Shown in pieces: positions 13,301 through 28,300 of a DNA stretch of 64,000 nt. Position 1 is the stretch's first letter, and each line of letters starts with the position of its first letter. Position numbers and translations under genes: made by a program. The DNA is taken from the NCBI GenBank assembly GCA_035222895.1, contig JAVYIG010007498.1:37269-101268 (forward strand). The letters run 5' to 3'. The notes below the pieces were generated by a model. It was not told where the DNA came from. It ran no database searches and saw nothing but the letters and a program-made list of their open reading frames with translations. This DNA comes from Strongylocentrotus droebachiensis. Taxonomy: Eukaryota > Echinodermata > Echinoidea > Camarodonta > Strongylocentrotidae.

Positions 13301-16300
13301 GCTCTCCAGGAGAGAGATGAGAACAAATGCTGTCATAGAAGTTTCTCCCTTTACAGCTCCCTGATAAACAAATCAAAGGATTTGCAAAAAGTGAGATCTG
13401 TTAGTACCTTTACAGATTAAGTTGAGTTCTGTTCATGAGATTGTATTGTGAAAGGGATGGCATGGAAGCTATTGGAAGCTACATGTACATATACATATAA
13501 ATCATGTAGCACGTAACTATTGGTGTATACTGTGAGATTTTAGAATCATTGTAATGATAATGATAATAGGCCCAGTCCCACTAAAAGCATGGGTAATAGT
13601 GAGCACTAAATTGTTTTGTTTTTTATAAATCTGAGCGCTTGCGCAAGGCGATCAGGCAAGTCACAGCACCTCTCACCCCCCCCCCCTTCCCTTCAAGCAA
13701 GATCACAGAAATGCGGCTCTCCACTATCCCCCCCCCACTTTATACATTATACATATTTCTTTTATACATTTTTACACAGATTTACATTGGTCTCTCCCAG
13801 GAACTGTCCATTTTTGGGAGAAAAAAAATCATGATGAAAACTAGATGGAATTCGACTGCGCGCAGTCGAAAATGATGCCTCCGTTATAGAGCAATTTTAC
13901 AAACCAAAACAGAAAAAAAAAATTGAATTCATGTTCAATGGTAATCCATTGACAGGTTCTCAGAATATTGTGATTACAAGCAATTTCTCATATACATATA
14001 TGACCCTTTGATCTTTGACCTCATGACCATAAAATCTACTCAGTTCATTGGCTCTGCAAGATGTTCTGAGTTAAATAGTAATCCATCTGTCAGTTCTAAT
14101 GAGAATGCGTTCACAAGCTATTTTTGCATACATAATGGGCCCATGACCTTTGACCTTTGACCTTATGAACCAAGAATCTACTCAGTTCATTGGCTCTGCA
14201 AGTAACAAACATGACCTAATTTTGGCATGAATCCATCAATCGGTTCTTGAGATAACGCGATCACAAGCTGTTTTTGCATTCATAATGTGCGCTGTGGCCT
14301 TTGACCTTTGACCTACGTGCTCCAAAATCTAATCAGATTGTCTTCCTATGGTGATACACACTATCATTAAGTTTGAAGTTTAAATCTCCAGTGGTTCTTG
14401 AGATATTATGATAACAATCTCAATGTATGGAATTTCATAAGTTGACCTCTGTGACCCTTGACCTTTGACCTACGTGCTCCAAAATCTAATCAGATCGTCT
14501 TCCTATGGTGATACATACTATCCTTAAGTTTGAAGTTTTACATCTCCAGTGGTTCTTGAGATATCATGATAACAATCTCAATGTATGGAATTTCATAAGT
14601 TGACCTCTATGACCCTTGACCTTTGACCTACGTGCTCCAAAATGTAATCAGATTGTTTTCCTATAGTGATACACACTATCACTAAGTTTGAAGTTTAAAT
14701 CTCCAGTGGTTCTTGAGATATCATGATAACAATCTCAATGTATGGAATTTCATAAGTTGACCTCTGTGACCCTTGACCTTTGACATACGTGCTCCAAAAT
14801 CTAATCAGATCGTCTTCCTATGGTGATACATACTATCCTTAAGTTTGAAGTTTAAATCTCAAATGGTTCTTGAGATATCGCGCTAACAATCTCAATACAA
14901 GGAATTTCATAAGTTGACCTCTGTGACCTTTGACCTACGTACTCCAAAATCGAATCAGATCGTCTTCCTATGGTGATAAATACTATTCCCGAGTCTTAAG
15001 TTTAAATCTTAAATGGTTCTTGAGATATTGTGATAACGGTCAAACGGGACGGACGGACGGACGTACGGACGGACAACCCGAAAACATGATGCCTCCGGCA
15101 CCACCTTCGGTGGCGGAGGCATAATAAAAAAGACCTGTAAACGTCACACGTGCTGTACACAGAAATGTGTATATAAGACTACACAAACATGTGCCATGGA
15201 GTGCAGTCCCATAGCTTTTACTTGTCATATTTTTAATATGAGGGCATTTGAAAAGACATCCTTTTTAGGGGACACTTTTCAATTAAACTCCTCCACACTA
15301 ACATAAAAAGAATTAAAAAGCTAATAAAATATTTTTCACCATTTCCCGGAACTCGCCCGTATTTAAAAATGACAAATGCTGGTGTTTACGAGAGAATGTG
15401 ACAGAGTTCCCTAAAGAATTTACTTACAAATGAACGAGAAATATTTTTGTGACTATGTTTTTGTTATTGCTATATAAGTACGAGGATATATGTACATGTA
15501 CAATAAGCCAAAAATCTCACAAAAATTTGAACAAGAACATTATCAATTTACAAGAGATCGCCATGTTATTTTTGACATTGTAACACAAATTGTGTCTTGA
15601 TTATAAACCCAGCACACACTCTACGACCCAACTATGACTTGAGTTTGGAATAATTTTCAATACCTGTTGGCTTTGAACATTGAGAGTATACCAGGAACAG
15701 AACAGATTCAGAGGTATTATAAAGCAACTCCATGCCATAAAATTATCATTTGTAACAATTACACATTATACTGAACGTAATGGATGTGTCTTTCTTTGAG
15801 CCACTGATACCTAATGATTATAGGATGTACTATGTACGTACAATGAATTTGAATAACTCACAATCATTTCCTGGTGAATTACTTGTTGACTTTCTTGGAA
15901 AGCCCCTGTCGGTAGCTGGTTGTTGTCTATGAGCCAGTTAATACTACCTTCCACATGGACTGGGTCTACCCTAGTGAACCTATTAGCCTGGCTGAACACC
16001 TTTACAACAAATGCAGTCAACCTGTAACAACATACATGAAGGGAACAGAAAGGATATTAATCCTGGATTTGCCATGTGAGCTTATATTGCAATGTGAGCC
16101 GATTGGAATGAGCAGTAGGAAAAATATATAATACACTAAAGGAAAACCAACCTTTATAGAAAATTGCTTTGAAAGAAAGCAGTAAAAACAATTTCTGAAA
16201 GTTTGAATGAAACTAGACAAACTAAAAGAAAGTCATGATCGAGTATTCTAAAGTTGTAATCAAATTGGTTGTATTAGCAATGTCACCGTGACGAATAGTG

Positions 16301-19300
16301 GCAGACAACTTTCCCATTTGTTCCAACACTCTAAATTATTAAAATACAAATTATTCATAATGTGTGACTCAGGGACCTAAAATGACATACTATCCATAAT
16401 AATAATAATAAATAATAATATTCTGGGTATGTAAAAAATAGTTTTTCCCCGACCGCGCCCGCCTCTGCCGTGGCGCGTGAACGGCGACACATTTCCACGA
16501 GGCATGTCTCCCGTAACCCCCGTGCCACGTCGACCCCGCGATCGACGTCGATGTCGTTAAACGCGGTGTCAGGTTCCGGGGAGGACGGGCAGACAAGAGC
16601 ATGGCGGGCGTTGTGGATTGCAAGGAGGCGACGAACCCGCGAGAGTGAGGCGGAAGGGGTGCACCCGCCCTCTGTCTAATCAAAGAAATACACGGCGGAC
16701 AAGAATCGACTCACATGAATGGGTGTAGCAGATCACGATGTAACGGATGCGACTTACCCCGAGTTAGGCATCTTGCTATATGATATGCTTTGTAGCATGT
16801 CAGAGAAATACACATTAACTGATGACTCACCCAAGTGAAGGGATGTAACAAATGTACGCTCTAACGGGTTGGGCTTACCCGTGTTATGTGTCTTGCTATA
16901 TGAAATGCTTTGTAGGCCAGGCAGCCATAGTGTATGTGTGTTTAACGCTCATGTCATTCATACACACAGTCGATTCGAGTCGAGGCGATTGCTACATACT
17001 GGCGCAAACCATGGACCTATTTTCGCGTAAAATCTGAAACTCTGAAAATAATTATACAAATTCTGTGATCTATGCCAACATAATCATAGTCCAAGCTTCT
17101 GTTTTATTCGTCTTTTCATGAAAACTACATCGAAATCACAACAATAATAACGCAAATAGATCTGTGATAGTACGCAATTTTTTGCACACACACACATCAT
17201 ACAGGATTTCAAATGCCCTCCAGCTGCCAACTTAGGCGGGGTCATCACGGAGCTCAAGCCATCGTTTTACGCTGCGCCGCATTAACTGCACTACACTACT
17301 TAATTGTACAGATTTGATTTCCGTTTGTTTGATTTCGTTTAGCGTTGGATATTTGAAACTTTTGAACTCTGAAAGACTGTAAATATGTTAAATAGACTCT
17401 TGATATTGGATTTCTTTTCTAGACCTGTTAATGAATCAATGAAAAGGATGAGGGATATAAAACAAATATGGACTGCTCTGTAATTGGATGGTGGTGGAAA
17501 TTATCACTCCATCAATTTTGTTCATACCGGCCCTTCTACATGTACCTCTATCACCCCTCGGCTTTGCCTCGGGGTGATAGAAGGGCTGGTATGAACACCA
17601 ACTTAGGAATGATAATTTCATCCTCATGAGCAGTCAATATTTGTATATTTTCACTGGGACCCCTGCATGGGACCTCTCTGAAGTTCTTTGTATCATCCTT
17701 GCAAAATATCATTTTGATGATAATTTTGTTTAGTAGAACATGTAGTTTTAATAGTGTATGTTAAGCCAAATTAAACAATTGTTATGCATGCTTTGATTTG
17801 GAACAAGTTCTAATTAGAGATGAGTAAAAATAGCAAAAATGAGAATGGGAGGAAATGAAAACAGTATTTGTAAGAAACGAGAGTGCATTAGGATGGGAAA
17901 GGGATAGTGAGAATAAGGATGGGAATGAATGAAAAACAATCATAATAATGAAAGTGAAAACGAAACTTATTAAAGCCAGTGTAAAATAGTTTGCATCAAT
18001 TTATTTACAAATTATTAATTTCGCTTTTTCTTTTAATCTTCAAATTTTATTACGTGGTACAAGAGAATAAAAGGATAGAAAGTAGGCCTATACAAAGAGG
18101 ACAAATAAAATTGAAAATAAAAGGGTATAAAGAACAGAAAAAAACATGAATGTTAAAAATAGATCATCTAACATTAAACAAAATAATTCAAAAATCGATA
18201 GCACATAATTACAACCACCCACCCCCTAGAATCCCGTGGATTTTTCACGGGTCCTGCTAGTAACTTCTTATTATTGGTCTTATTATCTCAAACTTTCACC
18301 AAATATTTTCTGCTTTCAACCAATTTGGGATTGCCCTTCAACTAAAATGAATAACATCTAGTGATCTATTTCTGGTTTTAGTGGAATAGGTATTTAGCGT
18401 TTAATCACACCTGTTGAAATATCATTACCGGAACTAGAAAATATCAAAATAGGGGAAAGTGCAATAAATGTGCAATAAATCAAAAACTTAAGCAAGGTTA
18501 AACCGTTATTTATAGTAGGGAGGGGGGGGGGGGGGGGAGAGAGTTCACTGCACATGAAAATGTAAAGATGAAGGAAAAAAAAGTAAAAATGTGGTGGCTT
18601 GGGTGGAAGAGGTACAAAAAGAAGAGATAAAGATGATTACAAAGGGTGAAATCGGTGAGATGTAAAAGCAGAGAAGAGATAAAGGAGTGAAGGAGAAATG
18701 AGGAGGTAAGGTCACTTACCATGTACTTCCAGGTCGATGCGTCCATGCTGCATATGCACCATTGTCTTGCCGATAGGTCAACTCTCGGGCGACTCCTACA
18801 AGGAATTCATGTAATTATGAATATAAGTGGGAAAACAAGACCAAATAACCAATGTTTTATCTCTTTTTGGAAAAATACTATTTCCATATGTTTTGTACAT
18901 AAATCACAAAAAGGAGCGATTTTCGGGCTGAAATGCAAATACAAAAAGTCATGTGACTTTGTTTCAAAAGATGCGCAAGACTCAAAATTTAAGCACAAGA
19001 TGTTTTTGCGTTAACAAATTATCACGAAAAATGTAGAGAGGGGGTGGGGGTTGGTGGATCATCAAATATTCCATGCATTTATAGCCATCACATTACCATC
19101 AGCGATGTAGTCATAGATCCGTGCCTCTTGTTCTGCTGTATCTGATCCTACGGCTATCAGGTACTGATAGACGAAGAGTGTTGGAGCCAGGTAGATCATG
19201 GTTTGTTCGCCACAGCCTCTAGGTTGCCTCACCAGATGATCTAGCCCACCTATGGGATCTGTGGCTGCAGTTCCAAGTAGGTTACCTGTTCAAAGAACAA

Positions 19301-22300
19301 TGGAAAGGAGCAATTACAGGCATTACTATATAAATGATTCATGCAAATGAGTTCATTACATGAAATGACACTGTTTTATTTTCTGAATCAGAGAAAGATC
19401 TCCAAAGACTCCTGAATGTAGTTGTAAAAGAAAGTGAGAGAATGGGACTAGGGATCAACTATACCAAGACAAAGTGCCTGGTGGTATCCAAGAAGAGCAG
19501 TCCAAAATGTAACTTGAAACTGAAAGAACAGACTATTAAACAAGTCTCCTCATTTTCCTACCTCGGCAGCATGATTACCGAGGATGCCAGATGCGAGACA
19601 GAGATCAAGAGAAGGATAGCTCTCGCTAAATCTGCATTTTCAAAGTTAGGCAAAATTCTGACAAATCGAACAATGTGTATGAGGACCAGAATAAGGATAT
19701 TGAATTGTTACATCTACCCAGTACTTATGTATGGTAGTGAAACATGGACTTTAGCCTCTGCTACTAAAAAGCGTTTGGAAAGTTGCGAAATGTGGTTTCT
19801 AAGAAGAATGATGAAAATCCCCTGGACTGACAAAGTTAGTAATGAGGAAGTTCTTACACGAGCTGGAGTGCAAAGGAAAATGATACGTGAGATGTTGATT
19901 AGGCAGTTGAAGTTCATGGGTCACATTACACGTAAAGAAGGCCTAGAGAACCTTGCTTTGACAGGGAAAATTGTGGGAAGAAGGAGTAGGGGAAGAAGGA
20001 GGATACTTTGGATGGACAGTCTGCAGAAATTGTTGGAAGAGAGAGGAGTGAAAGAACTGGGAGTGGTACTAATACAGAAGGCTAGGAGCCGAGGGTTGTG
20101 GAACAGCATGATCGCCAAAGTCAAACGATATGGCACTTAGAGAGAGAGACATGAAATATCATACACCTTCGTACAATAGGAGCCGACAGCCTCAACAAAA
20201 CAATTAAAGGTAAAGAGTAAAGACCAGTATTGGAAACGCCCCAATTTCAAAAAATGAAATGGAAGCTCTCATTACCAATCATGTGAAAGAATATGTTTTG
20301 ACTAATACATGATGATAAAAGATTTGCCAGGAAACCGCCTACTAATTCATATATTTGGTAAATTTGTTTCTCTCATGGTCTGTGAGAGATATAGGGTAGT
20401 CCCATATACATCTTTCTGTGTATAGTGCTTGTAACTTTATGAAGAATGGGCCAAATTTCTTATCATTTTGATGATTCCAGAACCTTGCAGATGCTAGATG
20501 CTAGATGATCAACCTTTTCTGATCGATTACACAACGTTTCTTTCACAATCTTTACCTTTAAGGCATTAAAAATGTTCATTCAACAAAACTCCTAGATCCT
20601 TTTTATTGATTTAAAAAAGGGGTTAGATATGTACATGAGTAAAATTGGTCCATTGCATTATCGATGGCAAATACATGTAAATCCCAAGTTTATTACGAGT
20701 GGTACCGAAAGCACAGAGAGTCAGTGTAAGGGCTATACATGTACTCTCCGTATACACTGTACTTTGTGGGGGCTAATACATGTACACGCACAAAGTACAG
20801 TTATTACTTAAGCAACCTTGATGTATGGCCAGAGTATCCAGGGGGTGTTTCATAAAGCTGTGCGTAAAGTTACAAATGACTCTACAAATGATTTGAGTAT
20901 GAAGAGCCAAATGGGATGCCCAAAGTTTTTCCTGACATTTTAACAAAGTGCGATTGTATTTCCCATAATCTTGATTAAATTGTAGCCAAAAATACACTTT
21001 GCATTAAAATATTTTATTAACTCTTATCCTGCCAGAATAAATACAGCCCAGAGCCACAATCCCCATTGTGCCAAGCCACAAATCCCCCTGTGCCATGATT
21101 TGAGATAATCTGATAATCTGATAGTTCGATCAATAGCGCGTACGAAGCACTCAGCACAGTACAGTGGGCATGAACAGTAACTGTTATTACGAATGCGAGC
21201 AAACATGCATGAGGCAGCGAAGTGGTAGCTCGCGTGTACAAAGCACTATAATGGTAGCGTGCATGCAGCCTTATGGCAGGATATGAGTTAATAATGATGA
21301 GGTTAATCTACAACTGCACATAATCTCATTTAGCTCTTCATATTCAAGTCATTTGTAAAGTCGTTACTGCATGACTCAAATATAGCAAAAGATGAATTTA
21401 AAATGTTCATCTCTCACTATACATTATGTATTCCAGCAAAAAAATTGTAAAAATTATATCCTGCATCAAAAATGTATTGGTGATTGATTGGTTGAGAGCT
21501 CTTCTCGTGACCAGATATATTTCAAACCATTTTAAGGTTGCTCTGAAAAAGTATTATTTGGGAGTTGAAAACAAATGTGATAATTTCTTTAAAGATTTTA
21601 AAAATCTATTAAAATTCAAAATGTTAAAAAGGGTAAAAACATAATATTTCCATAAAATTACCCCTCCCCCCCAAAAAAAAAAAATATATATATACTGTGC
21701 CTTCATTTTGAGGTACTGGTTAAAACTATGGACCTAAGTAACTCAAATAGTTCTATTGGAGTTACCTCTTGTCCATATAGTTCCAACCAGAAACTCTCAA
21801 GACAGTGTATATTTGTATACGATCAGGGAAAAGTCTAATTTCAGTGATTTCATTCACGAGCCTCACAATGCTCTCTTTTACATAATCAAATCCTGGACTG
21901 TGTTTAAAATGAATGAGCAGACATGGAAACCTTTGTTTTTGCAATGACACGGCTGCCTATTCTTGTGAAAATAACATTGCTCTTGCTTGTGGTTCATGTA
22001 TTTATATAATATTTATATAATATTGAATGGCCTTGAGTATATAGGATTCAAGGGTATATCCCACAAGAGGATTCGTGTCTTCCACGAGATGGAATGGTGT
22101 GATAAATATTCTCACAGCAAGTGCGATATACTCTTGTGTCCCACAAAAGTTGTTCAGTAATACTATTAATCGTATGAAAAGTATAACCTTAATTTTGCAT
22201 CCTTTTGTTTTTGTATCAACTTGCACATGAAAGACACAAGAAAAATCTGTTTTCATCCTTACTTAAGCATTTTTGAGGACTTCACGCATACATGTACACA

Positions 22301-25300
22301 CACATCCATTGTCTTAGACTTTGCATACGGTATTTAAAGGTACTTAGTAACATTGTGATGGTTGATTTCACAAATCTGTTGAATCAGGATGCAAAACACG
22401 TAAAATTATGTTTGTATGTATGGATTATCCAACTACGATGCCCCAAATCCGAAATTAATTCACGCAATATGAAGATTTTTAAGAAAGTTCAACAGGTTTT
22501 TGAATGGGCGTCGATGGGAGGCGCTTCTGAATCTAAATTCTCCCAACCATTTTTCCATGAAAAAAAGACATAAAAACAGGCTATAAAAAAATCTGTCAAC
22601 ACTTAAATGTCTGGAATGGAATGTAGAGCCATTTTATTGCTTTGTGAGATTTCCATTCACCTAATATGTACTTAAATTGTAATAATATAGTTGGGAGAAT
22701 TAAGGAATCGATCAGATCAGTTTTTCCCAATTTGTACCATGAATAATGGTCCGTTTTTGCTCAAATTTTCAGATTATCTTTAATTGTACATCTAGCATTG
22801 AAGTCACTACCTTAGCACCACTATCTCTCATCTGAACAATGTTACAAAGTCCCTTTAAACATGTATTCAGTGTTTTACGTGTTCATGCACTCAAAACCAT
22901 TAGATATTGCAATTTGCTGCATGCTCATCTGGGAACTCTTCACAAACAATTACCGGTAGATATTTAAAAAAAAAAAAAAAATTCTAAAAGTACAAGATTA
23001 TTTCTGGTAGGCTCAAAACCCTTCATACGAATAGTAATATGTACCGTATTTGCCGGCGTAAAGGCCGCAGTATTTTTGGAAGAGAAAATATCAAAAAGTC
23101 GGGGTGCGGCCTTTGCGGCGAAAGAGTAAAAAAATAAAAAAGTGCAAGTCAAAACCATGAAAAAACAGCACAAATTTGTACATATGGGAAGAAAATAACT
23201 ATGCCGCTATGGTACAGGACATTTCCACACATCTTACCGACAATTTTATCTTGCATTGTTGACATGAAGACGAAAATAAACTTCCTAAAACAACATCTGC
23301 CGATGGATCTTGATCTAAGTTTGTGCCAATTAATGCATTGCAAAAGTAAAAGAAGGGACCGTTTGGGAGCTGCCGCGAACGCAATTGCACATCCAGCCGA
23401 AGTCGCCATTTTGTACTTATCCATTTCATGCAATTTCGCATTACACCGTACATTGGGGTAGGTGTATATATCGGACACCAAATCTGCCTGCGATCATTTT
23501 TTAGCTAAACTTCCGGTAATTTATAAGAATATTGATGAATTTGGTATCAGTTTGAAGAAAAAAGAATAGTGTTCTACGAGAAAATTATGATTATTTTCTT
23601 TTGTCCGCTTGTTTTTTTTCCCTTTTTTTTCTCTTTTTTTTCCCCCTCTTTCAAATGTCAAAGTTGGGGGTGCGGCCTATGCGGCCTCATCGCCGGCAAA
23701 TACGGTAGTATACAACTCACTCCTTGATTCTAAACAAATGATTGGTAAAAAGCGGTCATGTTTGATTCATTTACTGAGACAATTAATACTACGTTTTTCT
23801 TGAAAAAGGTGCAATAGTTTTCCAGTACTATCCAACAATTTGTTGGTAGACGATCTGCAGTAGTGCGTGTAGGGGTTAATGCACGTAAACCCTGTGTGGG
23901 TAAACACATGAATACCATTGCGTATTGACGACTACCGTATTTGCCGGCGTTAAGGCCGCAGTATTTTTGGAAGAGAAAATATCAAAAAGTCGGGGTGCGG
24001 CCTATGCGACGAAAGAGTAAAAACAAATTTAAAAAGTAAGTCAAAACCAGCACGAATTTGCACATATGGGACTAGATCTACGAACGGTACAATAACTATA
24101 CATTTCCACACATCTTACCGACAATTTTATCTTGCATTGTTGACATGAAGACGAAAATAAACTTTCAAAAACAACATCTGCCGATAGATCTTGATCTAAG
24201 TTCGTGCCAATGCATTGCAAAAGTAAAAGAAGGGCCCGTTTAACGGAGCTGCCGCGAAGCATCCAGCACGGGAAGTCGATATTTTGGATCCATTTCAATA
24301 CACAAGAGAGAGGCGCAATGTATACATCACAAAAAACTACATAAGCTAGCATCAGTGGGGGATGGCCGAGTGGTCTAAGGCGGTGATTTTAGTCAAATCA
24401 ACATTTTTATGCAGATCAAATCCTGACTTCGACAAAAAGTTTTTTTTTTTTTTTTTTTTAATTTCAAAATCGGGGATGCGGCCTTATCGCCGGCAACTAC
24501 GGTATACAGGTAAGTGAACTTATCTCTCTGTGCGCGCTAAATTAAGCCTAACAACAATCTTGAAATGAATTATCTTTACATCAAATAATAACGAGATAGG
24601 AGTTTGTTTGTATAAAACAAATGATGCATGTTTTCATTTGTTCATTACAGGATCTATCTACTCTTGTTGAGGAAATTTATGCATCTATCGAAAAAAGCCT
24701 TCGGGCTTTGTCCGATAGATGCAAACAGCCTTCACTCGAGTGCAGATAGATCATAGAATGAGCTCCTTTGCGTGCATCATTTGTATAATATTGGACTCCA
24801 GAAAATTTGAAATATTAGTATAATACTAACCGATAAGTTTGACACTGCAAGATTCAGTGTCTGGAATAGAAGATTCAGGCAAAGAAATGGCAATCTGCTC
24901 ATGCTGAAAGCCCTCCCCAAATATAGGACCTGGGCCTGCACAGAAACATTTTCAAAGAAAACAAAAGCATTATTTTTACCCAAAGCGTGATCCACAACTC
25001 TGTATTTACTTAGAGGAAAGGGGAATGACTGTACTCAAACCTGCATATAACAATAATCTAACCCGCTTTTGCCCCCTCCCTCCTTTCAATTACATGTATA
25101 ACTGCACTATTAACACTGAAGTCTACATTATGTTAAAAAGAGTGGGTAAATGATAGATTTTGTTTTAAATACATCTTTCCTGGTGTAAATGTATCTAGTT
25201 GGTTTAATAACAAAAAAATGATAATCATCCTTTTTTTTCTCTTTCACAATACTTTACAAAGATACTGTTCTGGACAGCATTCATCACGAAAACATGTTTC

Positions 25301-28300
25301 GCTCTTGATGTAAGGGGTTCCATGTCCCTATACTGTATAAAAAAAAATGTGTTTCAAATGTTACTTCTACAAATAGATATTGAGGTATGAATATATTATC
25401 AGTAAAGAGTAAAATGACTTGTTTAATACAATAGTTGACTAATGCTTACAGGCCCGCATAGATTAGGGTGCTCACGGATGCAAAGTCGGAATTTGGTTCC
25501 GTAGGTAACATTTTATATTATCCTTTATTTTCTTCATACACCTTACCCTTTCAAGATACTATGTCCCTTTTGGAGCCAACATCAAATTCTGCAGAACTTT
25601 GCAGGAATTATGAATGTGTCATGTGTGTCCTACTTGTGAAATTTAAACGTTAGCAGTGTCCTAGTATTCAAATTATGCAAGGAAACCCATTTACTGACAG
25701 ACACTATTGGGTGACTGCCTGACATCTTTTTTCTTTGGTAATAACATACATAAAATGAGCTGTAACAGGTACATGAGTATTTGTCTACATCAATAACCCA
25801 CTACCGGTACTTGTAATGGACAAAATCAAACTGATTGGATCTTTGTGCAGCACAAAACGTACGACCATTTGATACAAGGGTCTGAAAATAATAATAATAA
25901 TAGTGGGTTTTTGTATAATCAGACTATTACTTATTGTGATTGTAATCACTTATGTCGATTTGACAACTGATGGTCGTTATTTTCCCACAAAAGCCATTAT
26001 CAAACCCTTTTGTTTTGAGGGAGGTTCTAAATAGGTATTGTCTTTCAAATGCCTTTGGAATTTAACCTTTTAATTTTGTTGACCTGCAAATGGGACAATA
26101 TAGTACCTTAAACTTTTAGAATGTGAGGTAAAGTTTTAAAAGTTGATTTTATACATTTCAGCTATAGGTGATTGGTACATTTCTCTCCTTCGTAAAATAA
26201 AAATTGCCTTTGCAACATGAACTCTGTTAATAACTGGAGGTCCTGAAACAATTACTGGTAAGCTATCAAATATTTATACAGTTAACAAAATATGCTGTAA
26301 CATAAGACATTTTTCTGTTAAGGATGACTCCTAGTAATTTAAAATTAAACCTGTGATTTCATACAAATTGACTTTACCTTGGGCCAAGCTGTTATTAGGG
26401 GACGGTGTTGTGACATCATCAGTGAACATTACTCTCCCAGGATTCAGGGTCACAGATCTACTTTTCCTCTGCATAACTCCTTGAGACTGTTCACAAACAA
26501 CAATCAAATAAGTTAAACCGCAAATTCAGCCAGAAAATTACTAACTGTGCGGAGCTATAACCAATAATGATCTGCCAAACATCACAATGACTTTGTACGT
26601 TTATAAATCATCAAAACCATATACCTGTACATGGAATGATACTGGTACATGGAGTTGTACCCCCCTTAAAATAAAAAGAAGAAAACTTGATGATCTTCGA
26701 CTACGTGCAGTAAAAAATGATGCCTCCACCATAGAGCAATTTTAAACAGAATCAATTTTAAAAATTCAAGTTTGAATGTAATCCATTAACAAGTTCTCAG
26801 AATATTGTGATTACAAGCTATTTTTCATATACATGGCTCTGCAAGATAAATACATTTCTTGAGTTTGATGGTAACCATCTGTCGGTTCTAATGATAATGC
26901 TTTCACATGCTATTTATAGGCATACATAATGAGCCCCATGACCTTTGACCTTGTGTCCCCAAAATCTAATCAGTTCATTGGCTCTGCATACATACATACA
27001 TGACCTAAGTTTAGCGGTAATACATCAATTAGTTCTTAAGATAACGTATTCACAAAAACGGGAGGTACATACGAACGGACAGACAACCCGAAAACATAAT
27101 GCAACTCCATCTCTAAGAACTTAACCCTTTACCTTTCCCCTATTTCAGACTACCAGAAATTATTGTATATAGCGATACAACAAATACTGTACCTAGTCTA
27201 AACATCATATAAAGATATGTCATATAACCAAACGTTATATGGTGAAATGCGAGTTTCGTTTTGGATGAAAAACGTGATGAAGAATCAGGCTCCGACTCTA
27301 GTCTAAATGTACAGTAGTATCATACAAACATTGTATAACTGCCTTCTCTTAGAATTTTAATACAAAATTCTTTATATTATGGTGTTATTCTTGTCGCTAT
27401 TCGATGATTCTGTTCCATTTTTACGATTTTCGTTTAAATTTCCTGTAGTTTGAACAAACTAATTTGACACAAGAAGCCTGGGGCAATTGTGACAGGAGGA
27501 AATACATTCATCAATCAATACCATACATGTAATATTTCTAAAAAGTATAAATTTTTACCACGACGCGAAGAGTTTTCCTGACGATGTCCTGCTTATTCAC
27601 GCTTCCACCAGCAGTCACAGTGATTTGGAATTCCCCTACTTCCACAGGGCGTACGATGAAGGTTGCAGAGGCTGCTCGTTTAGATTCAACAAAAACGTGG
27701 CGAATGGCAGGATTTTCCGCTGTGCACAAGCCCTCTTCAACAGCGAAATTAACAGTGACCTGTGATAGGTGATTAAGATATGCCAGAAGAAATGTGGAAA
27801 TGTTACCAAAAAAAAGAGTCTAAATGTAAAAGGGTTACTGTAGTCAAAAGACAACTAATCCTACAAACATACCTCAATATCATAGTGACCAAAACATGTA
27901 TGACCAAACATCAAATAAATCATTTCCTTGATCATACATGAACAGTATAGTTTCCATTTTGATTACAATGACAAATATAACAAGATGGTCATAGTAAAAT
28001 CAGTACCGGTAGTTGAAAGCACAAGTAACATAAATTGAGTGGGGATCAGTTTAAAGATCTATTTAAAGATCTCGTGAATTCGACCCCATTGTGATGTTGA
28101 TGCACGTACAACAACAAGAGGGAGAGAATACATAAACAGCTGGGTCAGAGAGAAACGAGAAGGGAGAGGAAGGAAAATTGAGGGAGAGAAAGGCAAGATG
28201 AGAAGTAAAGTAGGATGAAATTAGACCCAAGCAGAATAATAATTATAAACTAGATGGAACTTCGAATGCGCGCAGTCGAAACTGATGCCTCCGTCATAGA

